Made by a program: the position numbers and the translations under genes. Below are positions 6,974 to 12,782 of a DNA stretch of 13,043 nt, piece after piece. The stretch is taken from contig DASSAK010000030.1 of the NCBI GenBank assembly GCA_035685445.1, forward strand, positions 1 to 13,043, written 5' to 3'. The DNA is from DRGT01 sp035685445 (GTDB lineage: Archaea; Thermoproteota; Nitrososphaeria; Nitrososphaerales; Nitrosopumilaceae). The notes beneath the pieces were generated by a model that had not been told where the DNA came from, ran no database searches, and saw only the letters and a program-made list of their open reading frames with translations. The stretch's first letter is position 1. Every line of letters starts with the position of its first letter.

Positions 6974-9076
6974 TTACGAATTTCGGATGATGTAAGGAGA
7001 TTTACACTTGGGACACTTATCGCCAAGCTTTTCGCCCTTGTAGCCACACTCACCACAGATTGTTACTTCTTTGACAGGTTTGAATGACGTGGTAAGATGG
7101 GCAGTCTTTTCAATTGCTGTCTTGATGTCATCAGTCTTAGAGTCATCATCTATCTGTAGACGTACTAGAAGGCCACCATTTAACATCTTGGTTATTTTGT
7201 TACATTCAGAGATCTGTTCACTTTTAGCTGTAAATCCACTAATTTCAGATCCTTTTAGGTTAATCCCCTCAGAATAAGAATCACTTTCAAGTGTGTTTAA
7301 GAGTGAGTTCTTGCCATATTTTTCACCATCCAATGATGCAAATCTTGAAGAGCCTTCACTTTCTGTCATACATATTTTAACATCTTCACCAAGTTCTTTT
7401 CCTTTCTTTGTAGCAACATCAACTGCTGTTTCAATAACTTTGTGTAATACATCACGTCCTTCTTTGTTGTCTTCATAACCAAGAATATTAAAGACAGCTT
7501 CACGTAATCCCACTAGATTTAGAACAAGTGAAATTGAATTACGTTGCATGTATTGTGTATTTTTTGCAAGAACTGGATTAAGTCCACGTCTAGTGAGATC
7601 AGAGATATCTTTTTTTCTTAATGCCATCGAGGCAATTGCTGGTTTCATTAAAAGGGCCAATCTTGCTCTAAAATAAGTTTCATCTTTGTTTGATTCAAAT
7701 GCAAGACGTGGCATGTTAATTGAGATAGATTGTAATTTTATTCCAAGTGATCCAGAAGCTTTTGTGGTTTGATTAGATATCCCTATACTTGATACAGAAC
7801 CTTTTGAAAAAATTATTTTTCCACCAAGAGAAATAACTTCAGCTAGTGTTTTTGAGATGTCATTTAGTTTACCTTTTTCATGATCAATAATCAAACCAAT
7901 CTTGGGGATCGGTGTAATTGTTACGTAATTTTTGTAAGCTGAGAGAACAGTATCAATTATTTTTGGATCAGTTCCTAATTGAAGTCTAAATGATACTTGC
8001 GTTGCAGTTTTATCATATTTTGAAGATATGGATACATTTGCAAATGTATCGGTAAGTTTGTGTTCTAATTCTGAAGCATTTTTCGAATGTTTAGACAATA
8101 TTTGTGTTAATCCATCTATTACAACTTCTTGTGACACTTCTTTTGAAAGAAGTGAGATAATCATAGAAAGTGATGAAGTAAGATCATTAAGATCTTTTAC
8201 TGATTGAATTCTAGATACTTCAAGATATTTGCCGCCAAGATCAATTCCATCTTCAATCAATTCCTTGACATTAACAAAAATGGTGTCAGGCACCAAGGAC
8301 CATATGCCTGGATTAGTGATATGAAGGTCGCCTGATAGGTGTGAATCAGCCACGTCTTTAGGCAGGGTATTTGTGAGTAGATGTTCAGCGAAGACTTTTT
8401 GGCCTGTCTTAAACAGCAAGCCTTGAGCTCCACTATCCACATTATCTACATTCGTCAGCATTTCCTGAACATCATAAACTGGCAAACCAAGTCTAGCCAA
8501 TTTGTTTCTATATTCTTCATGACCATGTTCTAAAAGAACAGAGTTTACCATTTCACGGATGAGTGAACCAGTAAGATATGTTGTTTGATATTTGTAAATT
8601 CTGTTTTCTACTTCTTCAGTTATTTTTTGTGCAAGCTCTAATGGAAGACTTCCTTCACGTACAAGTGACTGAATGATTTTGTGTGAGTTAAATTCTTCAA
8701 TTGATTCATGTGAGGTTCGAACATACATTTTTCCACTTTCAATAATTGAGCGTTCTTCAATTTGTCGTGCCAAGCTAAGAACCAGTTTTCCGAGGTTTGT
8801 GATTGTATACCTTCTTTCAGACTTGTTAAGAGCCACAAGGGATTGTCGTAGTAGTTTTCTCAGGTGATAGGCAAATTTTCCACTTTCTTTTTTTGACTTG
8901 AATCCAGCAAGAGATTTTAGCTCCGAATAGGTTAGTGGTCCTTTGGAATTCAAAATTCTCAAAATATCGATCCTGTTTGGACTTGCCATTACAGAAAAGA
9001 TCATTCGTACACGTTTTGATGTAGATTGTAGAAGACCTCCCCGTTTAGACTCCGCTACTCCCTCGCTCAGTTCCAT
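6974..9076 (-). CDS. Winged-helix / ATP-cone / inactive NrdD-like fusion, probable nucleotide-sensing regulator
   Basis: This 700-residue protein has three parts. Residues 18-105 are a winged helix-turn-helix of ArsR type (ASPNRIDILRILNSKGPLTY, then the YHLRKLL recognition-helix region). Residues 115-205 are an ATP-cone, the domain by which (d)ATP controls ribonucleotide reductases. The rest follows class III reductase NrdD: DSHLSGDLHITNPG (244-257), INMPRLA (453-459), a GSSRFASLDGEKYG segment (575-588), NGG (633-635) and a zinc site C674, C677, C688, C691. NrdD catalysis is impossible as read. There is no cysteine before residue 569, so the finger-loop thiyl cysteine is gone, and the chain stops nine residues after the zinc site, where the RVxGY glycyl-radical loop should follow. 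No NrdG activase gene is nearby. It lies just upstream of nrdJ. I infer a dNTP-responsive regulator of reductase genes. Confidence 0.8.
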   Translation of the reverse strand: MELSEGVAESKRGGLLQSTSKRVRMIFSVMASPNRIDILRILNSKGPLTYSELKSLAGFKSKKESGKFAYHLRKLLRQSLVALNKSERRYTITNLGKLVLSLARQIEERSIIESGKMYVRTSHESIEEFNSHKIIQSLVREGSLPLELAQKITEEVENRIYKYQTTYLTGSLIREMVNSVLLEHGHEEYRNKLARLGLPVYDVQEMLTNVDNVDSGAQGLLFKTGQKVFAEHLLTNTLPKDVADSHLSGDLHITNPGIWSLVPDTIFVNVKELIEDGIDLGGKYLEVSRIQSVKDLNDLTSSLSMIISLLSKEVSQEVVIDGLTQILSKHSKNASELEHKLTDTFANVSISSKYDKTATQVSFRLQLGTDPKIIDTVLSAYKNYVTITPIPKIGLIIDHEKGKLNDISKTLAEVISLGGKIIFSKGSVSSIGISNQTTKASGSLGIKLQSISINMPRLAFESNKDETYFRARLALLMKPAIASMALRKKDISDLTRRGLNPVLAKNTQYMQRNSISLVLNLVGLREAVFNILGYEDNKEGRDVLHKVIETAVDVATKKGKELGEDVKICMTESEGSSRFASLDGEKYGKNSLLNTLESDSYSEGINLKGSEISGFTAKSEQISECNKITKMLNGGLLVRLQIDDDSKTDDIKTAIEKTAHLTTSFKPVKEVTICGECGYKGEKLGDKCPKCKSPYIIRNS

Positions 9077-9100
9077 ATATCCATGTCTAAAAAAATGAAG

Positions 9101-9110
9101 CTAAATAAGG
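9101..9110 (-). promoter_or_regulatory. TATA-like box for the winged-helix/NrdD-like gene
   Basis: The minus strand reads CCTTATTTAG, centred about 29 bases before ATG 9076, fitting a leaderless or nearly leaderless transcript. A TTTTGATCAAC motif sits 18 bases upstream of it. Confidence 0.45.
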
Positions 9111-9125
9111 TTTTGTGATGAATTG

Positions 9126-9148
9126 TTGATCAAAATAAAGATCAATTT
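9126..9148. promoter_or_regulatory. Paired GATCAA motifs upstream of the regulator gene (candidate autoregulatory site)
   Basis: The plus strand has TTGATCAAAAT followed by AAGATCAATTT, two copies with GATC cores 12 bases apart (9128 and 9140). They overlap the stop codon of the zinc-ribbon gene and lie upstream of the regulator's TATA box. The motif resembles those upstream of nrdJ. Binding is inferred only. Confidence 0.35.
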
Positions 9149-9303
9149 TCCTTTACATCTAATGTAAACTCTGATGTAGATAATGTCTGTCCACAAGATG
9201 GACACTTTCCATTGTAAGGATTTATTACATCTTTTAGTGACTTTAACATTTTCATGCTAGAGATCTTTTCGCCGCACTTTCCACAAGTTATTTCAACTGA
9301 CAT
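9142..9303 (-). CDS. Small zinc-ribbon protein, 53 residues
   Basis: A short gene from ATG 9303 to TGA at 9142 encodes MSVEITCGKCGEKI..., with two zinc knuckles: CGKCG (C7, C10) and CPSCG (C34, C37), separated by a basic helical stretch. This is the shape of a single zinc ribbon, seen in many small archaeal nucleic-acid-binding or transcription-related proteins, but I do not recognise the family. A T/A-rich element (minus-strand TTTTTAATTATTTTG) is centred about 27 bases before the ATG, consistent with leaderless expression. The gene ends 65 bases before the winged-helix/NrdD-like gene on the same strand, so co-transcription is possible. Intact knuckles, typical codon use and promoter spacing make it a likely real gene. 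Function unknown. Confidence 0.75.
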   Translation of the reverse strand: MSVEITCGKCGEKISSMKMLKSLKDVINPYNGKCPSCGQTLSTSEFTLDVKEN

Positions 9304-9373
9304 GTATAAGATCTTTTTTTCAAAATAATTAAAAATCTAATATGATTTTTTTTTATAATTACACTAAATTATT
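9304..9373. other. A/T-rich intergenic spacer between DUF35 and zinc-ribbon genes
   Basis: Seventy bases, almost all A and T, between two minus-strand genes. It carries the presumed promoter of the zinc-ribbon gene (about 9322-9336). I see no hairpin terminator or RNA gene. Confidence 0.4.
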
Positions 9374-9739
9374 TTACTGCTTTTCAATGATGATACCACG
9401 ATCATCAAAACCTGTAATTTTGGCCTTTGTACCGATTGGTAGGTCTGCCGGACTCTTTATTCCAGCCATGAATCCTGAAACCCTTAAATCAGATTCATCG
9501 AGTTTAAGAACCACCCAGGCATAGGGGGTATATTTTTCAAAGCCAGCAGGAGGAACGGTGATTATAGTATATGTGGCAATTGTTCCCTTGCCATCAAGCA
9601 CTGCATTCTCAAATCCCTTATTTCCACATTTTTTACAATAGTAAACAGTTGCCAAATGAAGTTCGCCGCATTTTGTACATTTTCTAGCTAGAACTTTGCC
9701 AGATTTTACATTATCAACAAACTCTTGTTTTGCAGACAT
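9374..9739 (-). CDS. DUF35 zinc-ribbon/OB-fold acyl-CoA-associated protein
   Basis: This 121-residue protein has a rubredoxin-like zinc ribbon (C21, C24, C35, C38) followed by an OB-fold (about 45-118: GTIATYTIITVPP, the YAWVVLKLDE strand, GTKAKITGF). Members of this family are non-catalytic partners of thiolases. In archaea DUF35 can bridge acetoacetyl-CoA thiolase and HMG-CoA synthase and channel the intermediate. The start is ATG 9739: the thiolase stop codon ends one base before it (TAAAATG), so the two are translationally coupled. An in-frame extension to 9790 would overlap the thiolase's last codons and encodes hydrophobic sequence unlike the family, so it is rejected. No HMG-CoA synthase is in view. 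Family secure. Confidence 0.92.
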   Translation of the reverse strand: MSAKQEFVDNVKSGKVLARKCTKCGELHLATVYYCKKCGNKGFENAVLDGKGTIATYTIITVPPAGFEKYTPYAWVVLKLDESDLRVSGFMAGIKSPADLPIGTKAKITGFDDRGIIIEKQ

Positions 9740-9740
9740 T

Positions 9741-10895
9741 TTATACACTTTGGAAAATATGTACAGCACAACTAGCACCAGTTGCACCAAAGTTTTGTGT
9801 TAAACCAATTTTTGCGTCTTTTACTGTTCTTTCACCAGCTTTTCCAGTGAGTTGATCATACACTTCAACTATTTGTCCAACTCCGGTAGCGCCAATTGGA
9901 TGCCCTTTTGATTTTAATCCACCTGATGGGTTAATTGGAATTTGGCCATTACGCTTTGTAAGGCCCTCACGAACTGCTTGAACACCTTGTCCTTTCTCAA
10001 AAAAACCAAGGTCTTCACTATCTACTATTTCTGCAATTGTAAAACAATCATGTACTTCCGCAAAATCAACATCTTTTGGAGTTATTCCTGCCATTTTGTA
10101 TGCTGCTTCTGATGCAATTTTTGTGCTTGGGATGGTAGTCATATGTTCACGGCCTTGAAGCGCTGCGGGAGAACCACCCCTACCTGAACCAATTACTTGG
10201 ATGTAATCTTTAGAATGTTCTTTTGCAAATTTTTCGTTACATAGTATAACAGAGCTTGCACCATCTGAGAATGGACAACAATCATAAAGTTTTAGTGGAC
10301 TTGCAACAACTGCAGATTTCATAACATCATCAACTGTTATTTTTTTTCTAAGGTGCGCTTTAGGATTAAGAAAACCATTTTCGTGATTTTTTACTGCAAC
10401 TTCTGCAAAGTCTTCTTCTGTTGCTTTGAATTCAGTAAGATATGCACGCGCCATAGAAGCGAATAGTCCCGGAAAAGAAGCTCCTGCTGCACCCTCATAA
10501 AAGAAATCTGAACAATAAGAAAAGTAAGTTGTTGTCCATTCAGTTCCTGTATGAGTTACTTTTTCTACCCCGGTAACAAGTACGGCATCATAAAATCCTG
10601 CATATACATTTGCAAAAGCTTCTCTAAATGAAACAGAGCCGCTACCACATGCAGATTCAATTGACAGTGAGGGTCTTTCTGAAATTCCTAAATTACTCAT
10701 CACTACAGGGCCCAAATGCACTTGTTTGTCGGCAACACCAAAAACATTTGAAATGTAACCTGCTTTGATATCTTTAGGCTCAATTCCTGCACTTTCAATT
10801 GCATCTACTGAAGCTTGAACAGTGATATCAGAAATACTGTCATCTAATTTACCATATTTGGTGCTACCAGCACCAAGAACACAAACCTTTTCCAC
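9741..10895 (-). CDS. SCP2-type thiolase (acetyl-CoA C-acetyltransferase family)
   Basis: A 384-residue thiolase, normal in length. The nucleophilic cysteine is C83 (SIESACGSGSVSF). H282 lies in EVHDCFTIAE, where classical thiolases have NEAF. H332 is in SKGHPIGATGVGQ and C376 in the NFGATGASCAV end. HDCF is typical of the archaeal SCP2-like group, which works with DUF35 partners; the next gene is one. Likely reaction: condensation of two acetyl-CoA to acetoacetyl-CoA for the mevalonate pathway, or the reverse cleavage that ends the 3-hydroxypropionate/4-hydroxybutyrate carbon-fixation cycle. The sequence cannot decide between these. The start is GTG 10895; no in-frame ATG lies upstream before a stop at 10926, and the TATA box is 26 bases upstream. 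Confidence 0.93.
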   Translation of the reverse strand: MEKVCVLGAGSTKYGKLDDSISDITVQASVDAIESAGIEPKDIKAGYISNVFGVADKQVHLGPVVMSNLGISERPSLSIESACGSGSVSFREAFANVYAGFYDAVLVTGVEKVTHTGTEWTTTYFSYCSDFFYEGAAGASFPGLFASMARAYLTEFKATEEDFAEVAVKNHENGFLNPKAHLRKKITVDDVMKSAVVASPLKLYDCCPFSDGASSVILCNEKFAKEHSKDYIQVIGSGRGGSPAALQGREHMTTIPSTKIASEAAYKMAGITPKDVDFAEVHDCFTIAEIVDSEDLGFFEKGQGVQAVREGLTKRNGQIPINPSGGLKSKGHPIGATGVGQIVEVYDQLTGKAGERTVKDAKIGLTQNFGATGASCAVHIFQSV

Positions 10896-10915
10896 AAAAG
10901 TCGCTGACCTGATTC

Positions 10916-10927
10916 CATATAAAAATT
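10916..10927. promoter_or_regulatory. TATA element that fits both divergent genes (thiolase and topoisomerase-type zinc finger)
   Basis: On plus it reads TATAAAAATT, on minus TTTTTATATG. From its centre near 10921, a 27-base offset lands on 10894 for minus, the first base after the thiolase GTG begins, and near 10948 for plus, 9 bases before TTG 10957. No second TATA-like site for either gene stands out in the 61 bases between them. Confidence 0.5.
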
Positions 10928-10956
10928 AAACAGGTAATTTCAATGGTTGAAAAAAA

Positions 10957-11421
10957 TTGAAAAAAGCTTCAAGATCAATTCAGATTGTTCAGACTAAAAG
11001 GATTATCAAAACACGAAATATGGTAAAATCTACAAAAAGAATTTCTGATTTGTTAAAAAATGAAATTAATCAATACTTTGATGCAAATGGATACATTTCA
11101 TGGTCAACAAAGAAAAAAAAGTATATTATTTTAGGAACCAACTCTCCCAAAAACGGATTAGTTGTTTGTCCACAGTGTAAGGTGGGTCAGCTAATGGTAA
11201 TAAGATCTCATACAACAAGAAAGCGCTTCATTGGTTGTTCTAATTATTATAATGGCTGTAGAGCCTCTTCTCCTTTGCTTCAGAAAGCTAGGCTACGTGC
11301 CATAAAGCAAAAGTGCTCAAATTGTGCCTGGCCAATCATTTTGTTTAGATATTCACGAAAACAAAAATGGACCAGACAGTGCTCAAACATAAGTTGTGAA
11401 ACAAGAAGGCCTAAATCTTAA
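10957..11421 (+). CDS. Stand-alone topoisomerase I-type zinc-finger protein
   Basis: This encodes 154 residues, or 133 if it begins at ATG 11020. It carries two C4 zinc fingers like those at the C-terminus of type IA DNA topoisomerases: C71, C74, C94, C101 (CPQCKVGQLM ... RKRFIGCSNYYNGC), then a more divergent C120, C123, C142, C147. The N-terminal part (about 22-60) is helical and lysine-rich. There is no topoisomerase catalytic domain, so it presumably binds single-stranded DNA or RNA by itself. TTG 10957 suits the shared TATA element; ATG 11020 has a better codon but no promoter at the right distance. An ATG at 10943 is in another frame and stops after five codons. Its 3' end overlaps the nitrilase gene by 11 bases, tail to tail. 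Confidence 0.8.
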   Translation: MKKASRSIQIVQTKRIIKTRNMVKSTKRISDLLKNEINQYFDANGYISWSTKKKKYIILGTNSPKNGLVVCPQCKVGQLMVIRSHTTRKRFIGCSNYYNGCRASSPLLQKARLRAIKQKCSNCAWPIILFRYSRKQKWTRQCSNISCETRRPKS

Positions 11422-12220
11422 AACCTGAATAAATATCAGTTCGTCTGTTTTTAAGTAAAGGTAAGGATTTTCTAGTTTTTTTTACAGTTTTTAATGAAAT
11501 ATTTACAAAATCAATTCCTTGTCGTTTTTTCATATCAAGTAAAATTTTTCCATATGGATCCACCACAATACTTCTACCACAGTAAATATTTCCAACTTGA
11601 TCAGGTGCAACAACAAAACAACCGTTTTCAATTGCACGTGTTTTGTTAATTGTAATCCAATGTTCTTCCTTCATTTCTCCTTTAACCCATGCAGATGGTG
11701 CTACTAGAATTTCAGAACCAGAAGATGCAAGTGAACGGGACATTTCAGGGAATCGCAAATCATAACAAATTAACATTCCAATTTTTCCCACACTAGTTCT
11801 TTGTGGTTGTGCAATTTTAGAACCAGCTACCATCTTTTTTGATTCACTAAATCCCAATGCATCATAAAGATGAATTTTTCTATATGTTGAAATGACTTTG
11901 CCAGATTTATTTATTAAAAAAGCTGAATCATAAACACGGTTTTTTTTCTTACTTTTTTCATAAAATGTTCCTATAACTTGAATTGAGTTTTTCTTTGCGG
12001 TTTTTGCAATTGTTTGAACAAATTTTCCATTAATTGTTTCAGCCAAACTGGATAATTCACTTGGGGTTTGAGAAGAAGGAGTATAAAACATCATGAATTC
12101 TGGGAATGCACAAAGGTTTGCTCCTTTTTTTGATGCTTTTTCAATGTACTGAAGAATTTTTTTGAGATTTTTTTCTTTATTTGTTGATGCTTTGAATTGC
12201 ACTACTGCTATTTTTTGCAT
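11411..12220 (-). CDS. Carbon-nitrogen hydrolase (nitrilase superfamily, Nit-like amidase)
   Basis: This 269-residue protein has the complete Glu-Lys-Cys triad of the superfamily: E41 in FPEF, K115 in YRKIHLYD and C152 in LICYDLRFPE. Length and motifs are closest to the Nit1/Nit2 branch, whose characterised members are omega-amidases or hydrolyse deaminated glutathione. Substrate choice cannot be read here, and deaminated glutathione is unlikely to be native in archaea. Later family features are present (LVAPSAWVKG, then RAIENGCFVVAPDQ). It should be a cytoplasmic amidase releasing ammonia from a small amide. The start is ATG 12220, with an A/T-rich region upstream. It is convergent with the zinc-finger gene and lies 35 bases after the tautomerase stop. 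Superfamily sure, substrate unknown. Confidence 0.9.
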   Translation of the reverse strand: MQKIAVVQFKASTNKEKNLKKILQYIEKASKKGANLCAFPEFMMFYTPSSQTPSELSSLAETINGKFVQTIAKTAKKNSIQVIGTFYEKSKKKNRVYDSAFLINKSGKVISTYRKIHLYDALGFSESKKMVAGSKIAQPQRTSVGKIGMLICYDLRFPEMSRSLASSGSEILVAPSAWVKGEMKEEHWITINKTRAIENGCFVVAPDQVGNIYCGRSIVVDPYGKILLDMKKRQGIDFVNISLKTVKKTRKSLPLLKNRRTDIYSGFKI

Positions 12221-12255
12221 AAATTTCGATAAAATGAATAAAATAAAAAGATAGT

Positions 12256-12432
12256 TTATAGTTGATTTCCCGCTAAGAACCAGTTTTCTTTGGGATTGTC
12301 CTCAAAAACAACTATAACGTGTTGCTCTTTTGTTTTTAGAATTTCAACAGCTGACTTTGTGATTGCTTTTGCAAACTCATCTTTTTGTTGTTGTGTTCGT
12401 CCCGGATACATTGAGACTGTGACTAAAGGCAT
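12256..12432 (-). CDS. 4-oxalocrotonate tautomerase-family protein, 58 residues
   Basis: A short gene from ATG 12432 to TAA at 12256 encodes MPLVTVSMYPGRTQQQ..., the classic subunit size of the 4-oxalocrotonate tautomerase family. After Met removal, Pro1 is the catalytic base, and Arg11 in the GRTxxQK motif is kept. Trp50 stands where the family has Phe50. The second substrate arginine (Arg39 in the Pseudomonas enzyme) is Ile here, so the substrate probably is not 4-oxalocrotonate. Such proteins form hexamers in the cytoplasm and interconvert keto-enol compounds. A TTTAAAG element at 12462-12468 is placed to be its promoter. It is followed by the nitrilase-family gene on the same strand, but co-function is unproven. 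Family call is strong. Confidence 0.88.
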   Translation of the reverse strand: MPLVTVSMYPGRTQQQKDEFAKAITKSAVEILKTKEQHVIVVFEDNPKENWFLAGNQL

Positions 12433-12461
12433 GAATTGCTACAGTTTTTGTATGATTTATT

Positions 12462-12469
12462 CTTTAAAG
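12462..12469 (-). promoter_or_regulatory. TATA-like box for the tautomerase gene
   Basis: The minus strand reads CTTTAAAG, centred about 33 bases before ATG 12432, giving a very short leader. It is supported by spacing only. Confidence 0.35.
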
Positions 12470-12490
12470 ATAGAACAGGTAGTTGAAAAA

Positions 12491-12520
12491 ATTAGTGTAT
12501 ACTAATTAGATTGGTCTAAT
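12491..12520. promoter_or_regulatory. Two overlapping 6-4-6 inverted repeats (candidate operator)
   Basis: ATTAGT-gtat-ACTAAT at 12491-12506 is followed by ATTAGA-ttgg-TCTAAT at 12505-12520, sharing two bases. Each has perfect 6-base arms and a 4-base spacer; their centres are 14 bases apart. It sits between the divergent tautomerase and two-zinc genes, 10 bases upstream of the latter's TATA box, the right place for a dimeric regulator pair. Confidence 0.55.
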
Positions 12521-12530
12521 TTTCAAATGG

Positions 12531-12538
12531 TTTAAAAG
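12531..12538 (+). promoter_or_regulatory. TATA box for the two-zinc small protein
   Basis: TTTAAAAG, centred about 26 bases before ATG 12560, as expected for a leaderless archaeal gene. Confidence 0.5.
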
Positions 12539-12559
12539 AATTACATTCATAGTTTTTTC

Positions 12560-12745
12560 ATGAGAAAAGAATCATGTAGAAAGTGTGGTAAAATATTAGA
12601 GGTAACTAAATCTTGTTCATTTTGTGATAAGCCAATTCAATACCGTTGCAATAAATGTGATTATGATACAGAAGAGCAAACTCATTTGAATTGTTTCAAA
12701 GCGAGTTTTGAGAAGGAATTAGAAAAAATTCAACATACAAATTGA
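12560..12745 (+). CDS. Small protein with two zinc-binding sites, 61 residues
   Basis: This encodes MRKESCRKCGKI... with eight potential zinc ligands in two sets: CRKCG (C6, C9) with CSFC (C19, C22), and CNKC (C30, C33) with H42 and C45. This is a double zinc knuckle followed by a short charged helix. I do not recognise a named family; such proteins often bind nucleic acids or mediate protein contacts. A TATA box at the right distance supports ATG 12560 and leaderless expression. A notable pair of inverted repeats lies just upstream, so the gene may be under specific control. The next gene, a ferritin, starts 37 bases after its stop but has its own TATA-like box. Real gene likely, function unknown. 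Confidence 0.8.
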   Translation: MRKESCRKCGKILEVTKSCSFCDKPIQYRCNKCDYDTEEQTHLNCFKASFEKELEKIQHTN

Positions 12746-12750
12746 GAAGC

Positions 12751-12757
12751 ATATTTA
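12751..12757 (+). promoter_or_regulatory. TATA box for the ferritin gene
   Basis: ATATTTA, centred about 29 bases before ATG 12783, in the 37-base gap after the two-zinc gene. It implies a very short leader. Confidence 0.45.
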
Positions 12758-12782
12758 ACAAAGTAAAAAGATAGGATCCAAG

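Noticed and set aside
8257..8838. Minus-strand alternative-frame ORFs inside the winged-helix/NrdD-like gene
   Set aside because: They share DNA with a 700-codon frame with clear domains; no independent support.
6974..9076. Functional anaerobic ribonucleotide reductase NrdD
   Set aside because: The thiyl cysteine and glycyl-radical loop are missing, and no NrdG activase is nearby.
9740..9790. N-terminal extension of the DUF35 gene to 9790
   Set aside because: It overlaps the last codons of the thiolase, encodes hydrophobic sequence foreign to the family, and the ATG at 9739 sits one base after the thiolase stop.
10943..10960. ATG at 10943 as start of the zinc-finger gene
   Set aside because: It is in a different frame and stops after five codons; no frameshift remnant continues usefully.
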